DNA from: Podospora pseudoanserina
Taxonomy: Eukaryota; Ascomycota; Sordariomycetes; Sordariales; Podosporaceae
Length of the DNA: 64,000 nt
NCBI RefSeq assembly: GCF_035222485.1
Contig: NC_085924.1
Location: 2,356,001 to 2,420,000 of the forward strand
Reading direction: 5' to 3'
Below the pieces are notes generated by a model. It was given only the letters and a program-made list of their open reading frames with translations. It was not told the origin of the DNA and did no database searches. Below are positions 46,414 through 57,580 of the stretch, one piece after another (the first letter of the stretch is position 1; the number at the start of each line of letters is the position of its first letter). The position numbers and the translations under genes were made by a program.

Positions 46414-47352
46414 TCACCCAGCAAAGCCCTCCTGCAAAACCCCCACTCTTTTGTCCCTCCCCGTCAACCTAGCCATAGCCCCCTCATAAACGGCAAACTG
46501 CGCGGCATTGACCACAAACGCCCTCAGACTGCAGACTCCTAGCCCCCGAAAGAAGGGTTTTATCCCTTCTCTCGCGTAGATTTCCCTCCCCATCTGCCAC
46601 GCCCCTTTGCCTTTTCCTCCACTCCCCAACAAACCTTGTTGTTCCCCCGCCGTGTCCCCAGTTTGCATCCTGGTCTTGACGACATCCAAAGGGAAAATAC
46701 TCGCCCAGGTCAACACCCCCGCCACCCCACCGCAGAGGAGCGCCCTCCCTGTTGTTTCCTCTGTTGGGGTGCCGAAGACGGAGTTGTACCATCCGGAGGA
46801 GAGCTCGTACCCCCAGAAATAAAACCCGTACCCTATGCTATCTCTCAGAACGGTCACCCCCCCGGCTTGATAGAGACCTTTTACGCCATTCTGCCGTAGG
46901 ATTTGGGTTGTTACATTCCAGGAGGAGGTCGAGGAGGTTTGCGAACGGACTTTGATGATCTCGGTTGGGCAAGACACCAAAAAGGTGGCGAGGCCGGAGA
47001 TGCAGCCTGCTAGGAAGGTGGTTGTGAGGTTTGATCCTTTTCCTCCTTGCTGGCCGGGGTTGGAGGGGGAAGGAAACAAAGAGTTGAGGTAGGACTCTGA
47101 GCGGTTATACGACACAAAAAGCAGGGCGTTCAAGGCGCCGTAGGTGAGGATGGGGGCTGCTGTGCCGAGGAGGAGGTTGCGGGGGGTGGTTATGATTCTT
47201 GGGTTGGTGGTGGTTGTGGTGGTGGAAGGGGAAGAGGAAGAGGAAGAGGAAGAGGAACTGGCTTGGAGTCGGACTTTGAGGACGTCGAGGGGGTTGCCAA
47301 TTATGATGGAGGCTGCGCCCGAGAGGTAGCCGGCCCACAAGTCGGCTGACAT
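46414..47352 (-). CDS. Mitochondrial carrier (SLC25) family protein
   Basis: Inner-membrane metabolite transporter. Intronless, 312 aa, the standard family length. Three Px[DE]xx[KR] signatures, one per repeat: NPLDVLKVR (about 20-28), CPTEIIKVR (about 128-136), FPLDVVKTR (about 220-228). Each is followed by family-typical helices with glycine motifs (GVKGLYQAGGVTVLRD, EGIKPFFRGLGVCSLRAF). A Ser/Thr-rich low-complexity stretch (about 32-50) replaces the usual matrix loop of repeat 1. Substrate cannot be read from sequence by eye. The short N-terminus begins MSADLWAGYLSGAASIIIG. Confidence 0.93.
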   Translation of the reverse strand: MSADLWAGYLSGAASIIIGNPLDVLKVRLQASSSSSSSSSSPSTTTTTTNPRIITTPRNLLLGTAAPILTYGALNALLFVSYNRSESYLNSLFPSPSNPGQQGGKGSNLTTTFLAGCISGLATFLVSCPTEIIKVRSQTSSTSSWNVTTQILRQNGVKGLYQAGGVTVLRDSIGYGFYFWGYELSSGWYNSVFGTPTEETTGRALLCGGVAGVLTWASIFPLDVVKTRMQTGDTAGEQQGLLGSGGKGKGAWQMGREIYAREGIKPFFRGLGVCSLRAFVVNAAQFAVYEGAMARLTGRDKRVGVLQEGFAG

Positions 47353-48104
47353 TGTTGTAGGGGTAAAAAAAAAAGGAATATGCTTCTCCTTCGGTCGGGA
47401 GTTACCCTATCGTGAGAGTGAGTGTGTTGTCTGGTTTATGAGCTGGTATGGCTTATCGTCCTTGAGATGTGGTCGGTGATGGTGGTGGTGGTGGTGGTGG
47501 TGATGGTGAGGGGGAGACTTGAGAGGCTTGGTAAACCTGATATCCCAATCTATGGATCCTGGCAAGTCACCTGAAGAACTGTAAACTGTAAAAAGCAGTA
47601 AATGTTATCTCCTTGAATAGACGCCTCAAACTGAGCCTCTGTTTATCCCGCCATGATGATGACCGCGGGGTTAGTTAGATTCGGGTTAGCGGGGCGCAAT
47701 GGACCCTGCCAAGGCTCCCCTTCCCGCCTCTGCCGGCATGTGAAGATGACCACATGACGGTTTGTAAGATCACCACATGACAGCCTGATAAACCATAAAT
47801 AATATTCCTCCTGAACTCAGCAATGCTCCCGACTCAAAATGGGTATAAAACCGCCTTCTCAACCGTACTCAACCACGGTTTAGTACCTTCGCAAGAAAAT
47901 GATTACAAGTACACAGATCGTGATAAACTGAAACCCTTTAACCTTTCAACCTTTCCACCCGAAAAATAAATAAATGAAATCCGCTTATGCCATGGCCCAA
48001 CCCACCAACAATGCTTGCTCGCATCAGAGTCAAAACAGAATATTCCGCTAACGTATACCCTCATCCCCACCTCTCCCTCTATTCTTTCCCCGTCTTCCCC
48101 AACA
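47353..48104. other. Intergenic region with GGT/GAT microsatellite
   Basis: 752 bp between the carrier start and the Sec7-protein stop. A trinucleotide run GGTGGTGGT with GAT interruptions lies at about 47471-47512. No gene is seen. Confidence 0.55.
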
Positions 48105-51100
48105 TTACACAGCCACCTCAACCCCCTCCTCTTTCTTCTTCTCCTCCTCCCCATCCCCGTCCAAATCAACCTCCTCACCCCTCGCCGCCCGCTTCGCAAT
48201 ATCCCTCTCCTTGTAAATCTCCCCCCTCCTCACCGTCGCCATCTCCAAATTCTCGGCATACGTCCTAAACTTGACAATCTCATGCAGCAAATACTCGCTC
48301 TTCCTCTCCCAATTCGCCATGGCCCTCACCGCGTTCGTGCTCCTCGGGGTGAACGCAAGCAGCATAGGGCTCCTAAGCGCGTTGTGGCTCTGCAGTTCCG
48401 CCTCGATACTCTTGATGTACCCCTGCAGATACCCCAGCTGGTCCTTCTCGGACAGGTTGCTGGGGCGGGTGGACTGCTGCGGTGGTGTCCAGTCGGCAAT
48501 GTGGATGCGATCACCGGGCAGCTTGGCCGAGTGACGCATAGGAAGGGAGCCGACCAGGCCGGCGTGGTTGCCGAGGACGCCCGAGGAGCCCGAGCCAGGG
48601 CGGTTGAGAGAGCCGCCAAAGTCAAAGGACGAAGAGCGGATGGAGCGGCCGGATTGCATGGAGGAGCGGGTGAGGGTGGGTACTATCCCTGTGCCGGTGT
48701 TGGCAGCGGCCGCACTGCCGGAGCGGGAGTGGCCTCGGGCGCTGCTGCCGGATGTTGGGGGGCGGTTGGGGAGGTTGGTTGTGCTTTCGTTAATGGCGGC
48801 TACGAGCGCGTTGTTGATAACCGCGTCGCTCCAGCCGTACTCGATGTTGGAGATACCACCAATCAGTGGTACTGTGCTGAGTCGGGCGCTCCAGTAGTTG
48901 GCCGTGCTGACGAACTCGGCGCTGATCTCGGGTGTGCCGACGTGGAAGAAGTGAACGGCGCCGGTGGGCAGGTTCAGGATCCAGACGTGCTTGCGGGAAT
49001 GGCTGTACCCCCCAGGAGGGAAAGCAGTGGCGAGAGTATGCCTGAGCGAGAAAGTACCCAGGTTGGTAGCATGGTCTTGCCAGTTGCCCCCACCCACCAC
49101 GGCACCCTTGGGAAGAGTCCCGCCAGGACCCCGTCTGTTCTTCTGTCTCATCGACTTGTTCGGCGAAAAGGAGAAGAGGCTCAGCTGCCCCTTTTGGATG
49201 ACCGCAAACACTTCGGTCCAATTGTGGTTCTTGGGCTTCTTATTGTTCCCATCCTTGAAGTGCTTGTGGCTCACAATTCCTTCCTTGATCCATGGAGGAC
49301 CGGCAAGCTCAAGAGACTCATCATCCAACAACTCATCAGGATGAACCTCCCCGTCGTCGTCGGCATTGTCCTCCCGGATAATCGCCTGGCTCAGAGCGCT
49401 GGCAAATCCAATCGACTGCTGGTAGTCGCCACGGGGATACGCCGAGCCGAACGAGTCCATCGACATGGAGGTGTGGGTCCTACCCAGCGACACCTTACTC
49501 CAAGTCGCTGAGGAATCGGTAGGGCTCCAGACAGACGTTCCATCGTCAAAGCTAGTCCTACTTGACGAGAAGCCGTTGCCAAAGCCTCGTGGTCTTGATC
49601 TGCTCTTGGAGTTCCACCTCGAGTTGGGCTTCATTGTGTCCTGAATGCGGCCCCGGGTGGAAGCAACACCCTCTGATGGCGCTTTGCTAAGCACACTGGG
49701 TGACCGCTTGAGCATGCTCATGACGGACAAGCTGTTTGGGGTCTGGACGATGGGGCTCGAGGCATCGGCGCCGAACAACGGCAAACGGTCATCGCGGATC
49801 GAAGAATATGTCTCTTTCAAGACAATTTCCACTTGTTGCTCCCATGCCTTCAGCGGCCCGTCAAATGGCGCCTTGACAAGAGGGCCACATCCGTCAGCCG
49901 AATCCGCAAACGTCCCAAGCGCCGAACCGGGACGTGGTGGTGGCTTGAACGAAGCCCGGAAGCTGCTATATCTCGGGTTTTGGTCCTCCGACGTGCGACC
50001 TTCCGCCTCCCACTGGGGCCCCTTGCCCGGGAGGATGCTCGCACGCTTGTTGAACGCCTCAGGCGCCGACTCTTGAAGGGCCTGTCTGATGGTGGTCATG
50101 GTGTTCTTGACGAACTGGGGCTTGCTCATTCTGTGCTCAATATCGGCAATATGAAGATCCGTGTTGAGAAGAATGATTGAGTAGCAAATAGTGTGAATAA
50201 CATCTGTGATAGGGTCAGCGAGACCCTTGGGAGAAACAGAGACACAAAATTTACCTGGTATTTTGAAACCATGATTTGGGTTGCAGTCGCACCACCTCTT
50301 GGTAAAGGCTACCAAGATCCTGTCCACTTGCTGTGTTTCAGCCCTCAGCAGCAGGCGGTTGCACACCAAGCGCAAGCCGCTCACAATGCTCTGGTTCTCA
50401 AAGTCGAAGAGATCCATGTAAGCACGTAGCACTCTCTGGCGAACAGGGCCTTCTTCACCCATGTAAGCCGCCGCCCGGTCCTTTTGGATGAACTCCTCAC
50501 TGCCATCATAAATCTTCTGTGCCTTTTGACGGTCATCTTCCGTCGGATCTCCCACCACAAACTCGTTTGGTTCATCAATGGACTTGGCTGAGTGAGGAAT
50601 GGATTCACCCTTGGGACTCGGCTCGGCGCTTTCGATCTTGAAGCTGGGCACACTTGGCTTTTCAAGTGGCAGGCCGAGCGTGTTGGAACTGTCACGGTGA
50701 GTGGGCGGGTTGTCGGTATTGTGTCGGATCGAAAGTCTCAAGTCTTTCCTGGCCATGTTAAGGTTTGGAACGCTCTTGGACTTGGATACCGTTGGTGACG
50801 GTGACCGGTTCCTGTCATCTTCCGCCCCAGGCTTGAGGGTCCTGGTTTCAGACTGAGGAGCCTTGCGATGCCGTACCGGGCTGTCCTCGTCATCACTGTC
50901 TTCGCGTAGAAAAGACTTGGGCGGCGAGGCCAGAGGCGTAGCAGGGGGCCGGTTTGGTGTGGTGGCAGTGTTGTTGGGATCACTGGGTTCGGGGTCGACT
51001 TTGCGTATAACAGCTTTTGGACTCGGGTCATAGTCCGGTGAAAAGCCGCGGTTCCTACCGCGGTTCTCCTCTTCCAGTGGCGCGGGAGTCTTGGCCTGAA

Positions 51101-52829
51101 CAGGAGATTCTGGGGCCTCAATCGAAGGCATTGGCTCGTCCACAGGGGTCTGGGCAGCGGTCGACGTGGGGCTGCCAGCAAGGAACGGGTCCATGGCCCG
51201 CCGTAAGCTGGTGATTGGGCTGGGCTCTGCCTTTCCTATCCCTGGGAACACCTGTAGCTGATCCATAGGGAGCTTGACCGCCGGGACATTGTGGACCACC
51301 GGTGCCACTGGTACGATGGGGACCGGTGGTGGCTCAGCATCTGTGATAGACTGTTTCCGTCGCCGAAAGAACGACGACGTCTTTTTCTGTAGCGTATGTG
51401 TGGTGGAATGATGTGATTCGCGTGACGGTGGTGCGGATGATTTCGGCTGCAGTCCGAGCGAGGAGGCGGCCGGTGTTACTGGTGGCGTAGAGATGCTCGG
51501 TGTCAATGCTGTCTTGGTAGATCCAAACATCCTCCTGAAGAAGCCTTGCTTTTCTTTTGGCTGCATGGTGGCCTGTGGCGGGACAAGACCCGCCTCTTTA
51601 GATTTTTCGTAACCAATGTGTGGAGCAGGAGCTGAGTCGATGTCCAAAGCAGGGACAGGCGGTGCATCGCGCACCGTGGTGTACATTGGGTCTGGCTTTC
51701 TGGTGATGGTGGCGCTCTTGGACGAGCGGATGCTTCGTCGACGTTCGACACTCGACCCTCTGGATTGGGCCTTCGGCTCGGTACTCTTGGGTTCGGGCGG
51801 CGGCACGACGGGCAACGACGGCACTGTGGTTAGTCTACGCGGGCCGGCTGGGACCGTTGGCATCGGCGCGGCGTCGTACTCATCGTTGTTCTTGTTGAAA
51901 AAAGTGTTGGAAAACTCAATGTGCCAGGGGCCTGGTGCTGGCCGTGGTGCTGCTGCTTCTGCCGCCCCATCAAAGCTCGATGATCTCCCAAACCCCCTGG
52001 CCCATCGCTGGCTGCCCAGAACCTGTGCGTAACCCTGATCGATGCTGTTTGCGCTGCTGCTCTTGCTCCCCTTGCCGCCTCTGGAATGGATTGCCCCCGG
52101 TGTCCCCGTCTCGCGCATGCTGTTGATCCGGCCGAGGTTGGACTGGAAGCCCGAGCTGCTGTTGCTGCGGCGGCCGCGCGATGACATCCTGCTGGCGTCG
52201 TCTGCCCCTTCGAGGTCAGAGCTGTACGAGTAGCCGTGGCCGGTGCGGCCGGTCCTCGAGTTGAAGGTCATTGTTCGGCTGCTGTCGTCTCCAAACGAGG
52301 AAAAGAGGGGATCGTCATACCCTGGCCTCGACCCGCCAAATGACGTGGTACCACCAACACCTCCTCCAATCTGGCCCATGGACATTTGGTCGAGCGACAG
52401 GAGCATGTTGGCCACGAGCGAGTCCCGTGTTACCTGGCGGGCCGGCAGCGAGAGGTCGTGGGAGTCGCGGGGGTCGGGCTGCTTCTTGGAGCGAGACGAT
52501 GATGGCAGTTCGGGCTGGTGATGTTGCTGGTCCTGGTTCGGCAGTGTCATTTCGTAGGGGATGTCGACGGGCGTGAGACTCTCAAGAAAGGTCTCAATGT
52601 CGGCCGTGTCTCTACCCGTGCCTTTGAGCAACCTAAGCGCCCGGCCCCCAGCAGATGAGGCGCTCTCGTCTTGAGAAGGTGTGGGTGTTTCGCGGGCAGG
52701 CGGTGTTTGTGGGGGGTCTCGCTGTCTTTTGATTCTCGGGGGGGACGGCGACGTGTCGATAGTCAGTTCGGGCTTGCGTCTGCCGCCTTCTCGGCGAGCC
52801 GTGTCGGTTGGATCGTAATCTTGGTACAT
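48105..52829 (-). CDS. SYT1: Arf guanine-nucleotide exchange factor with Sec7 and PH domains (SYT1-like), two exons
   Basis: Activates Arf-family GTPases in Golgi/endosome traffic. Exons in transcript order: 52829-50255, 50203-48105 (4674 nt, 1557 aa). Residues 1-760 are Ser/Pro-rich and disordered. The Sec7 domain is at about 765-950 (AAAYMGEEGPVRQRVLRAYM; LLLRAETQQVDRILVAFTKR; VIHTICYSIILLNTDLH), with the exchange-finger Glu in LLRAETQQ. The PH domain is at about 1150-1310 (PPWIKEGIVSHKHFKDG... WTEVFAVIQKGQLSLFSF). A C-terminal helical segment (about 1430-1540) follows. The 51-nt intron at 50204-50254 falls in Sec7 at IP|DVIHTI. It is stop-free and a multiple of three, so the frame stays open if retained. 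The longer upstream frame begins at a non-ATG codon, so MYQDYDPTDTARR is taken as the start. A coding first exon joined at the CGACAG near 52845 is possible. Confidence 0.92.
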   Translation of the reverse strand: MYQDYDPTDTARREGGRRKPELTIDTSPSPPRIKRQRDPPQTPPARETPTPSQDESASSAGGRALRLLKGTGRDTADIETFLESLTPVDIPYEMTLPNQDQQHHQPELPSSSRSKKQPDPRDSHDLSLPARQVTRDSLVANMLLSLDQMSMGQIGGGVGGTTSFGGSRPGYDDPLFSSFGDDSSRTMTFNSRTGRTGHGYSYSSDLEGADDASRMSSRGRRSNSSSGFQSNLGRINSMRETGTPGAIHSRGGKGSKSSSANSIDQGYAQVLGSQRWARGFGRSSSFDGAAEAAAPRPAPGPWHIEFSNTFFNKNNDEYDAAPMPTVPAGPRRLTTVPSLPVVPPPEPKSTEPKAQSRGSSVERRRSIRSSKSATITRKPDPMYTTVRDAPPVPALDIDSAPAPHIGYEKSKEAGLVPPQATMQPKEKQGFFRRMFGSTKTALTPSISTPPVTPAASSLGLQPKSSAPPSRESHHSTTHTLQKKTSSFFRRRKQSITDAEPPPVPIVPVAPVVHNVPAVKLPMDQLQVFPGIGKAEPSPITSLRRAMDPFLAGSPTSTAAQTPVDEPMPSIEAPESPVQAKTPAPLEEENRGRNRGFSPDYDPSPKAVIRKVDPEPSDPNNTATTPNRPPATPLASPPKSFLREDSDDEDSPVRHRKAPQSETRTLKPGAEDDRNRSPSPTVSKSKSVPNLNMARKDLRLSIRHNTDNPPTHRDSSNTLGLPLEKPSVPSFKIESAEPSPKGESIPHSAKSIDEPNEFVVGDPTEDDRQKAQKIYDGSEEFIQKDRAAAYMGEEGPVRQRVLRAYMDLFDFENQSIVSGLRLVCNRLLLRAETQQVDRILVAFTKRWCDCNPNHGFKIPGKFCVSVSPKGLADPITDVIHTICYSIILLNTDLHIADIEHRMSKPQFVKNTMTTIRQALQESAPEAFNKRASILPGKGPQWEAEGRTSEDQNPRYSSFRASFKPPPRPGSALGTFADSADGCGPLVKAPFDGPLKAWEQQVEIVLKETYSSIRDDRLPLFGADASSPIVQTPNSLSVMSMLKRSPSVLSKAPSEGVASTRGRIQDTMKPNSRWNSKSRSRPRGFGNGFSSSRTSFDDGTSVWSPTDSSATWSKVSLGRTHTSMSMDSFGSAYPRGDYQQSIGFASALSQAIIREDNADDDGEVHPDELLDDESLELAGPPWIKEGIVSHKHFKDGNNKKPKNHNWTEVFAVIQKGQLSLFSFSPNKSMRQKNRRGPGGTLPKGAVVGGGNWQDHATNLGTFSLRHTLATAFPPGGYSHSRKHVWILNLPTGAVHFFHVGTPEISAEFVSTANYWSARLSTVPLIGGISNIEYGWSDAVINNALVAAINESTTNLPNRPPTSGSSARGHSRSGSAAAANTGTGIVPTLTRSSMQSGRSIRSSSFDFGGSLNRPGSGSSGVLGNHAGLVGSLPMRHSAKLPGDRIHIADWTPPQQSTRPSNLSEKDQLGYLQGYIKSIEAELQSHNALRSPMLLAFTPRSTNAVRAMANWERKSEYLLHEIVKFRTYAENLEMATVRRGEIYKERDIAKRAARGEEVDLDGDGEEEKKKEEGVEVAV

Positions 52830-54071
52830 GTTGTACGGAGTACCTGTCGAGGAGAAACAGGCGGGTGACACAAAGACGCCCCTTTCACGCCATCCACGGC
52901 CAAGCCAATCAACAAGCACTCGACAAGCAGCGCGCACAAATTAGAGATGTTCAGAAGCGCGTAAAGAGTGTGCGTCTGTGTGTTCCGTTTAGGGGAACTG
53001 TGCCGTGTGTGCCTCTCGGGCTGCTCTTGAGATTGTAATTGTTTTGCTTTGCCAGGATTAAATTAGGTAGCGGCCATTCGGCAGACGGATGGCCGTGTAA
53101 ATCAGTGGAGAGATTGCGACCTCGTCTCTTGTTTCTTTCATTCTTCGGCTGCTTCCGTTGCACCGTCATCCTTTGAACAGCGACAAGGACAGCGACAGCG
53201 GCATCCCGAGAATGTCCTCGACTGATGAATTGTTTCAGAAAGAGCTCGTCCAACCACAATCCAAAGCGCGTCTTTCTCCTGCGTCGCGCTGCATCCAGTC
53301 CATGCAACCTGACAACGTTGGAGCCCCAAGCTTCCTACTTCTCCTTCTGCGCTAGCCCCGCGGCCATAGCGCTGTCAAGTGCCCCTTTTTTTTTTTTTTT
53401 CCTGCAGTGTCTCCCTCAACTCCAATCCCGTTTCACCGATTGACAACTCCGTCATGCAAGTATCTTTTTCAAGAATAAACAACATGCACATGAACGACAT
53501 GCACGCTGCAGGGAAAAAAACAAACAAATAAAATAGATATATTCCTATGGCCAGCCCGCCATGCGTGTCTGGGGCACGAGTGCGACTTCCAGGGTACCCC
53601 ACACCGCCTAGTAACATCTCCACATGATATCGTGGCAGGCTTGACACGATCCGAAGGCCCACCGGCCTGCCGCGGCCTGCCGGGGGAGAGAAATAAACCG
53701 CGCACTCCCTTGTTTTACAATCCGAGCCACGTGGAGGCCGTCGAACCACCACCTCCGATAAACAGCGGCCCCACTTGGCTCGGCAAGCCGGTGGCCCCAC
53801 TCTGCCTCACCGGCTCCGTGTCTCGGCTCCGGTGGCCTTCTCTTTTACAGCAGGTGGAGGAGTCGAAATAAGGAGGACTGTATTGTATTGATGATTCCCA
53901 TGAGCACTGGAATCTACGGATATCTCAGCTCTCTCAACACCAAGCCGTCGTCACATCCTCCGATTCCCCCGCACTGACTGAGCAGAACTGCCATCACCCG
54001 TTTCATCCTGCAACCCCCCTACCAGTGCAAAGGATGGTGTGGCCCGAAGTCGCCACCGTTCATCACCACCA
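52830..54071. other. 5' region of the Sec7 gene
   Basis: 1.2 kb. Contains an acceptor-like CTCGACAG 15-20 bases before the SYT1 start, short upstream open frames and an 18-base T tract (about 53385-53402). Nothing else recognised. Confidence 0.5.
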
Positions 54072-55638
54072 TCAGATATCTCCCCTGTACCACTTTGTCC
54101 ACCCCCGAAACTGGATACGGCAGAGCCCGTTCCGCATCTGCTCCGTCCTCATCGGCTTCACTCTCAGGTTGGCAACCTTGTCCATACAGCTCAAAGGATC
54201 CTCCAGAAAATCCATCGCAACCTTGAACGCCCCGGGTCGATTGGAAGACGGGTCAAACGTCAAGGCTTTGTTGACGAGCTGGTCGTCTCGGTTGTAACCA
54301 GTGCCTTGGTGCATGCCGATGACATGTCCTCCCTGATCCATCACTGGACTTCCGCTGCTACATGGAGCAACCGCCACGTTGTGATCCATCAACCGCTGGT
54401 TCTCCTCCATGTCACAAACAACCTGCGTAGTCCCCTCCCGGACTTCGTCATTCTCGTGACCCGACCGGTCAGGAAGAAGCCCCCGTACAGTAACAGTAAT
54501 CTTCTCCCCTCGATAAGGCGGGTTCCTATGCTTGAGAGGTCCCTCGCCGTCCACCTCACGATCAAGCCTGATAACCCCCATATCGAACGACTTGTCCCCC
54601 ACCATGAAGAAAGCCCAGTGAACACCGCAGTGCGTGCCCCTGTACCTCTCCCAGCCGGGTACATCAATCTCCACCGCCTGAGCAAAACCCTCCTTGTGGT
54701 TATACACCGCCGCTCCTACCGTTATGACAGTCTTTTGATCAACCAACCACCCCGTGAAGCGATGGTATCTCCTCTCCCCCTTCTTGTCGGGAAACAAAGT
54801 GTGAACCCGCACAATTTCATCATTCCTCCTCCCCTCGCTCATCCCAGCGGCAACCTCCCTTTTTAACTTCCTCCCTTTTTCTTCTGCTGCACACCGTCCC
54901 AATGATGGCTCAGTATCAGTGAGCCCCCAGCAGAGAACATCAGGCGCGAAACCAACCTCGCCTCTTGCGATTTCGATCGTCCCTTCACCGACAGTGAGTA
55001 ACTCCTCGATGATGGCTTGTAGAATGTCAATCTCCTTCCAGAGCTTGAGATATCTCGCTTTGAAGTCGCCCTCTTGAAGGTCGTTCATGAACTCGATCAT
55101 GACTCGCAGTTTTTCACCCTGGGCGTTGAACACCTCTACTGGTTGGACGCGGAGCGAGTTTTTTACTGCGTCGGGGAAGCTGTTGCAAGGGGGGGGAGGG
55201 GACCAGATGATTTCGTGGGTGGTGGTGGTGGAGCCATTGATGAAGGAGATGGATGTTGTGATGAGGGTGGACAGCTGGTCGAAGCGCTTTTCGATTTGGA
55301 TGACCTGGAGTTCGAGTTCGGCTGTGTGGTGGGGGTGGGATTTGGTGCAGAGGGTGGTGAGGGAGGGGATGTTGTCTTCGCTTTCGGAGGGGATGGGGAA
55401 GGAGGCGAGGAGGTAGGAGAGGAGGAGGGTGTATCGACGGAAAAGGGCCGATGTGGCACGGTGGGTTGGGGTCGTGGTGAGGATTTGGCGGAAGTCTTTA
55501 ACTTGAAGGTTAGCGAAGGGGTGAGGAACGGAGGTGAAGGGAACGAGACAGACCATATTCAGTGTTGGGTGGTGTGCTGGGTGGGAGTTGAAGGGACACG
55601 CCCTCGAGAATTGGGGCGAGTTCGGCGATTTGGGTCAT
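54072..55638 (-). CDS. Trypsin-like serine protease homologue lacking the catalytic His, two exons
   Basis: Exons in transcript order: 55638-55554 and 55501-54072 (1515 nt, 504 aa). The first exon begins MTQIAELAPILEGVSLQLPP; the intron uses a GTCTGT donor, CTAAC branch and TTCAAG acceptor. Residues 1-250 are helical, with no domain I recognise (FRQILTTT..., ELELQVIQIEKRFDQLST, EGDFKARYLKLWKEIDILQ). Residues about 265-450 look like a trypsin/V8-type fold: FTGWLVDQKTVITVGAAVYN, SFDMGVIRLD, APCSSGSPVMDQGGHVIGMH. Asp335 and Ser411 are at catalytic positions, but the His expected after TAG is Ala292. No signal peptide is seen, so it is intracellular. It is probably a pseudoprotease or a protease with altered chemistry. 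Confidence 0.8.
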
Positions 55639-57067
55639 TTTGCTGCCGGAGGTTGTTTTTCGACTCAGGATGTCAGCTCGAAGGGATTGATGGTCTCTTT
55701 GAAGCGAGGTTCATGGCAGTCTAAATATCTTCAAGACTGCTGCCTTGGAGCTCAAGGCCACCTGCACTGCCTGGAGAGCCAAGACATCACCAGTCAGCAT
55801 GCGTGCATACAATGCAGCATAGCCACCAGCCAACCATCTCTAGACTGTCGGTGTACCAACACTGGCATCATTAGGCATGGGAAGCCGGCGTTCTCGAATC
55901 TCTCTGGAGATAAATATCGCAAAATTGCGCAAGGATGTTCATGATAGGCATTTTGAGAATCCGGGCACTGAAAATATCATTCGCATTTCCAATCTAGATC
56001 CTTCTCGCATTTAACCCCTCGCTTTTCCGAGTGCCTCGTGGCTGTGTGACTATTGGGAAACACGTGCTTGTCTCTCCAGAGACACAGAGATTATCGCCAG
56101 TTCACAATCAAACGAAAATGCCTCTCGCTGCTCTAGATAGCCGAGGAGGCATAGGAGCGGCTCCTTCTCGCCAAAGGGACTATCAAAACTTGTTATTCTA
56201 TCGATGTAAAAGTTAACCCCAAGTGTTGATAGGGGAAACCACCCCTACTACGGTACCTGCGGAGAAAAACCAGCTTGTAGGCCAAAAGAGAGACAACTGT
56301 GCCTCCAGTGCCTGCATCTTTGTGTCTCTTTATGAGTAGCAAAACGAGCCGTGCTTTGGACTTCAAGTCGAACCCGCAGCATGGTATGGGGTGATATCAG
56401 TATTAGAGTTTGTAGGCCCAATAATGATGGTTTCTCATCACCGGGAGGCTTGATGGGAGGTGCGCAAGGATGACCAAGTCCGCGTATCTCATCGGAAGGA
56501 CCAAAAAGCTTTCGCAGTATAAGAATCCCATCTGGAGATGAGATAAATCCATTCATGCCGGTACTCACCTAGTCTAGGTACCTACTATAGCCATACGTAG
56601 GTACCTAATTAATCCTCTTGACACAGATGAAAATACTAATTGTGAAACCTTTCCAAACAAGGGTGACATGTTTCCTAGATGTGACTAATACTCCTAATAC
56701 TTGAAGAGGTCATGATAGCAAAACCGAAACACCGTCTGAATGATCTTGTGAGATATTTGGTCACCAGTCAGTACCATGTTGCCATGGTGAAGAGAACATG
56801 ACTATCTTCTGGTTTTGACCAGCTGCCAAAGGCTTGAGCCTCTACGTAAGTTTAAGGGCTGTAAGACCTCGTTCCTCTACATGGAAAATGCAACTCACCT
56901 TGTCCATTACACCTACTACCAGTCTTTGCAGGCCGCTAGTTTACTGTCACCACTAGGTATTCACAACACGAGCACCCCAGCTTCCAAAGTCATATGAACA
57001 TCAAGATAAGCTTCCCTGCTCGCCTATCTATCATCCTCAAAAGATTGACAGCTCAACTCTGCTGATC
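55639..57067. other. Gene-poor stretch
   Basis: 1.4 kb with no supported gene. A small palindromic cluster of TAGGTACCTA motifs lies at about 56573-56611. Confidence 0.5.
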
Positions 57068-57580
57068 ATGAAATCCCCAAAGACGTGGCCCAGGGCTCGA
57101 GAACGGCTAGACCCACAAAGACGAACCACGAATCCAAGACCAACAACGTCGACATACTACTTCAGACCTCCTACCAGTCGGCACGTCGAAGTAGAGGTAC
57201 GACGCATGAACTCACCAGCACCGGCCAACCCCGACGCCCCCTGCAACTGCGATATAGGAAGGGCGATAGACGATCCCAAAGCGGTATACACCCAGGCTTT
57301 TCAGGACTATCAGGACCTAACTGAGATCCGCAAGGTGTATGGGAAGGGCACTATGATGCAGTCCATGAAGTCAGGAGACATGGATCTGGTGAATATCATG
57401 CTCACGATTCAGGGGTATTTCGATCTTACCTGTGGATTGTTGATAGAGTGGATCAGGGGAGTACTGGGAGATCCACGCAAACTTGATCTGTCAGACAAGG
57501 AGGATCTCTGCAAGCGAGAGGAAGATCTGAAGAAGGACAAAGAAAAATACGGAAAAGTACTTGGGCGCGGAAGTTCTTGA
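57068..57580 (+). CDS. Hypothetical small protein
   Basis: Intronless frame, up to 170 aa from the first ATG; a second ATG at 57206 (MNSPAPANPDAPCNCDIGRA) would give 124 aa. The second half is helical and highly charged (REEDLKKDKEKYGKVLG) after a hydrophobic stretch (NIMLTIQGYFDLTCGLLIEW). I recognise no family. The first about 46 residues are basic and Pro-rich and could be leader sequence, so the internal start may be right. Confidence 0.45.
   Translation: MKSPKTWPRARERLDPQRRTTNPRPTTSTYYFRPPTSRHVEVEVRRMNSPAPANPDAPCNCDIGRAIDDPKAVYTQAFQDYQDLTEIRKVYGKGTMMQSMKSGDMDLVNIMLTIQGYFDLTCGLLIEWIRGVLGDPRKLDLSDKEDLCKREEDLKKDKEKYGKVLGRGSS

Noticed and set aside
48015-49511. 498-codon plus-strand open frame
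   Set aside because: Antisense shadow of the PH-domain half of the Sec7 protein.
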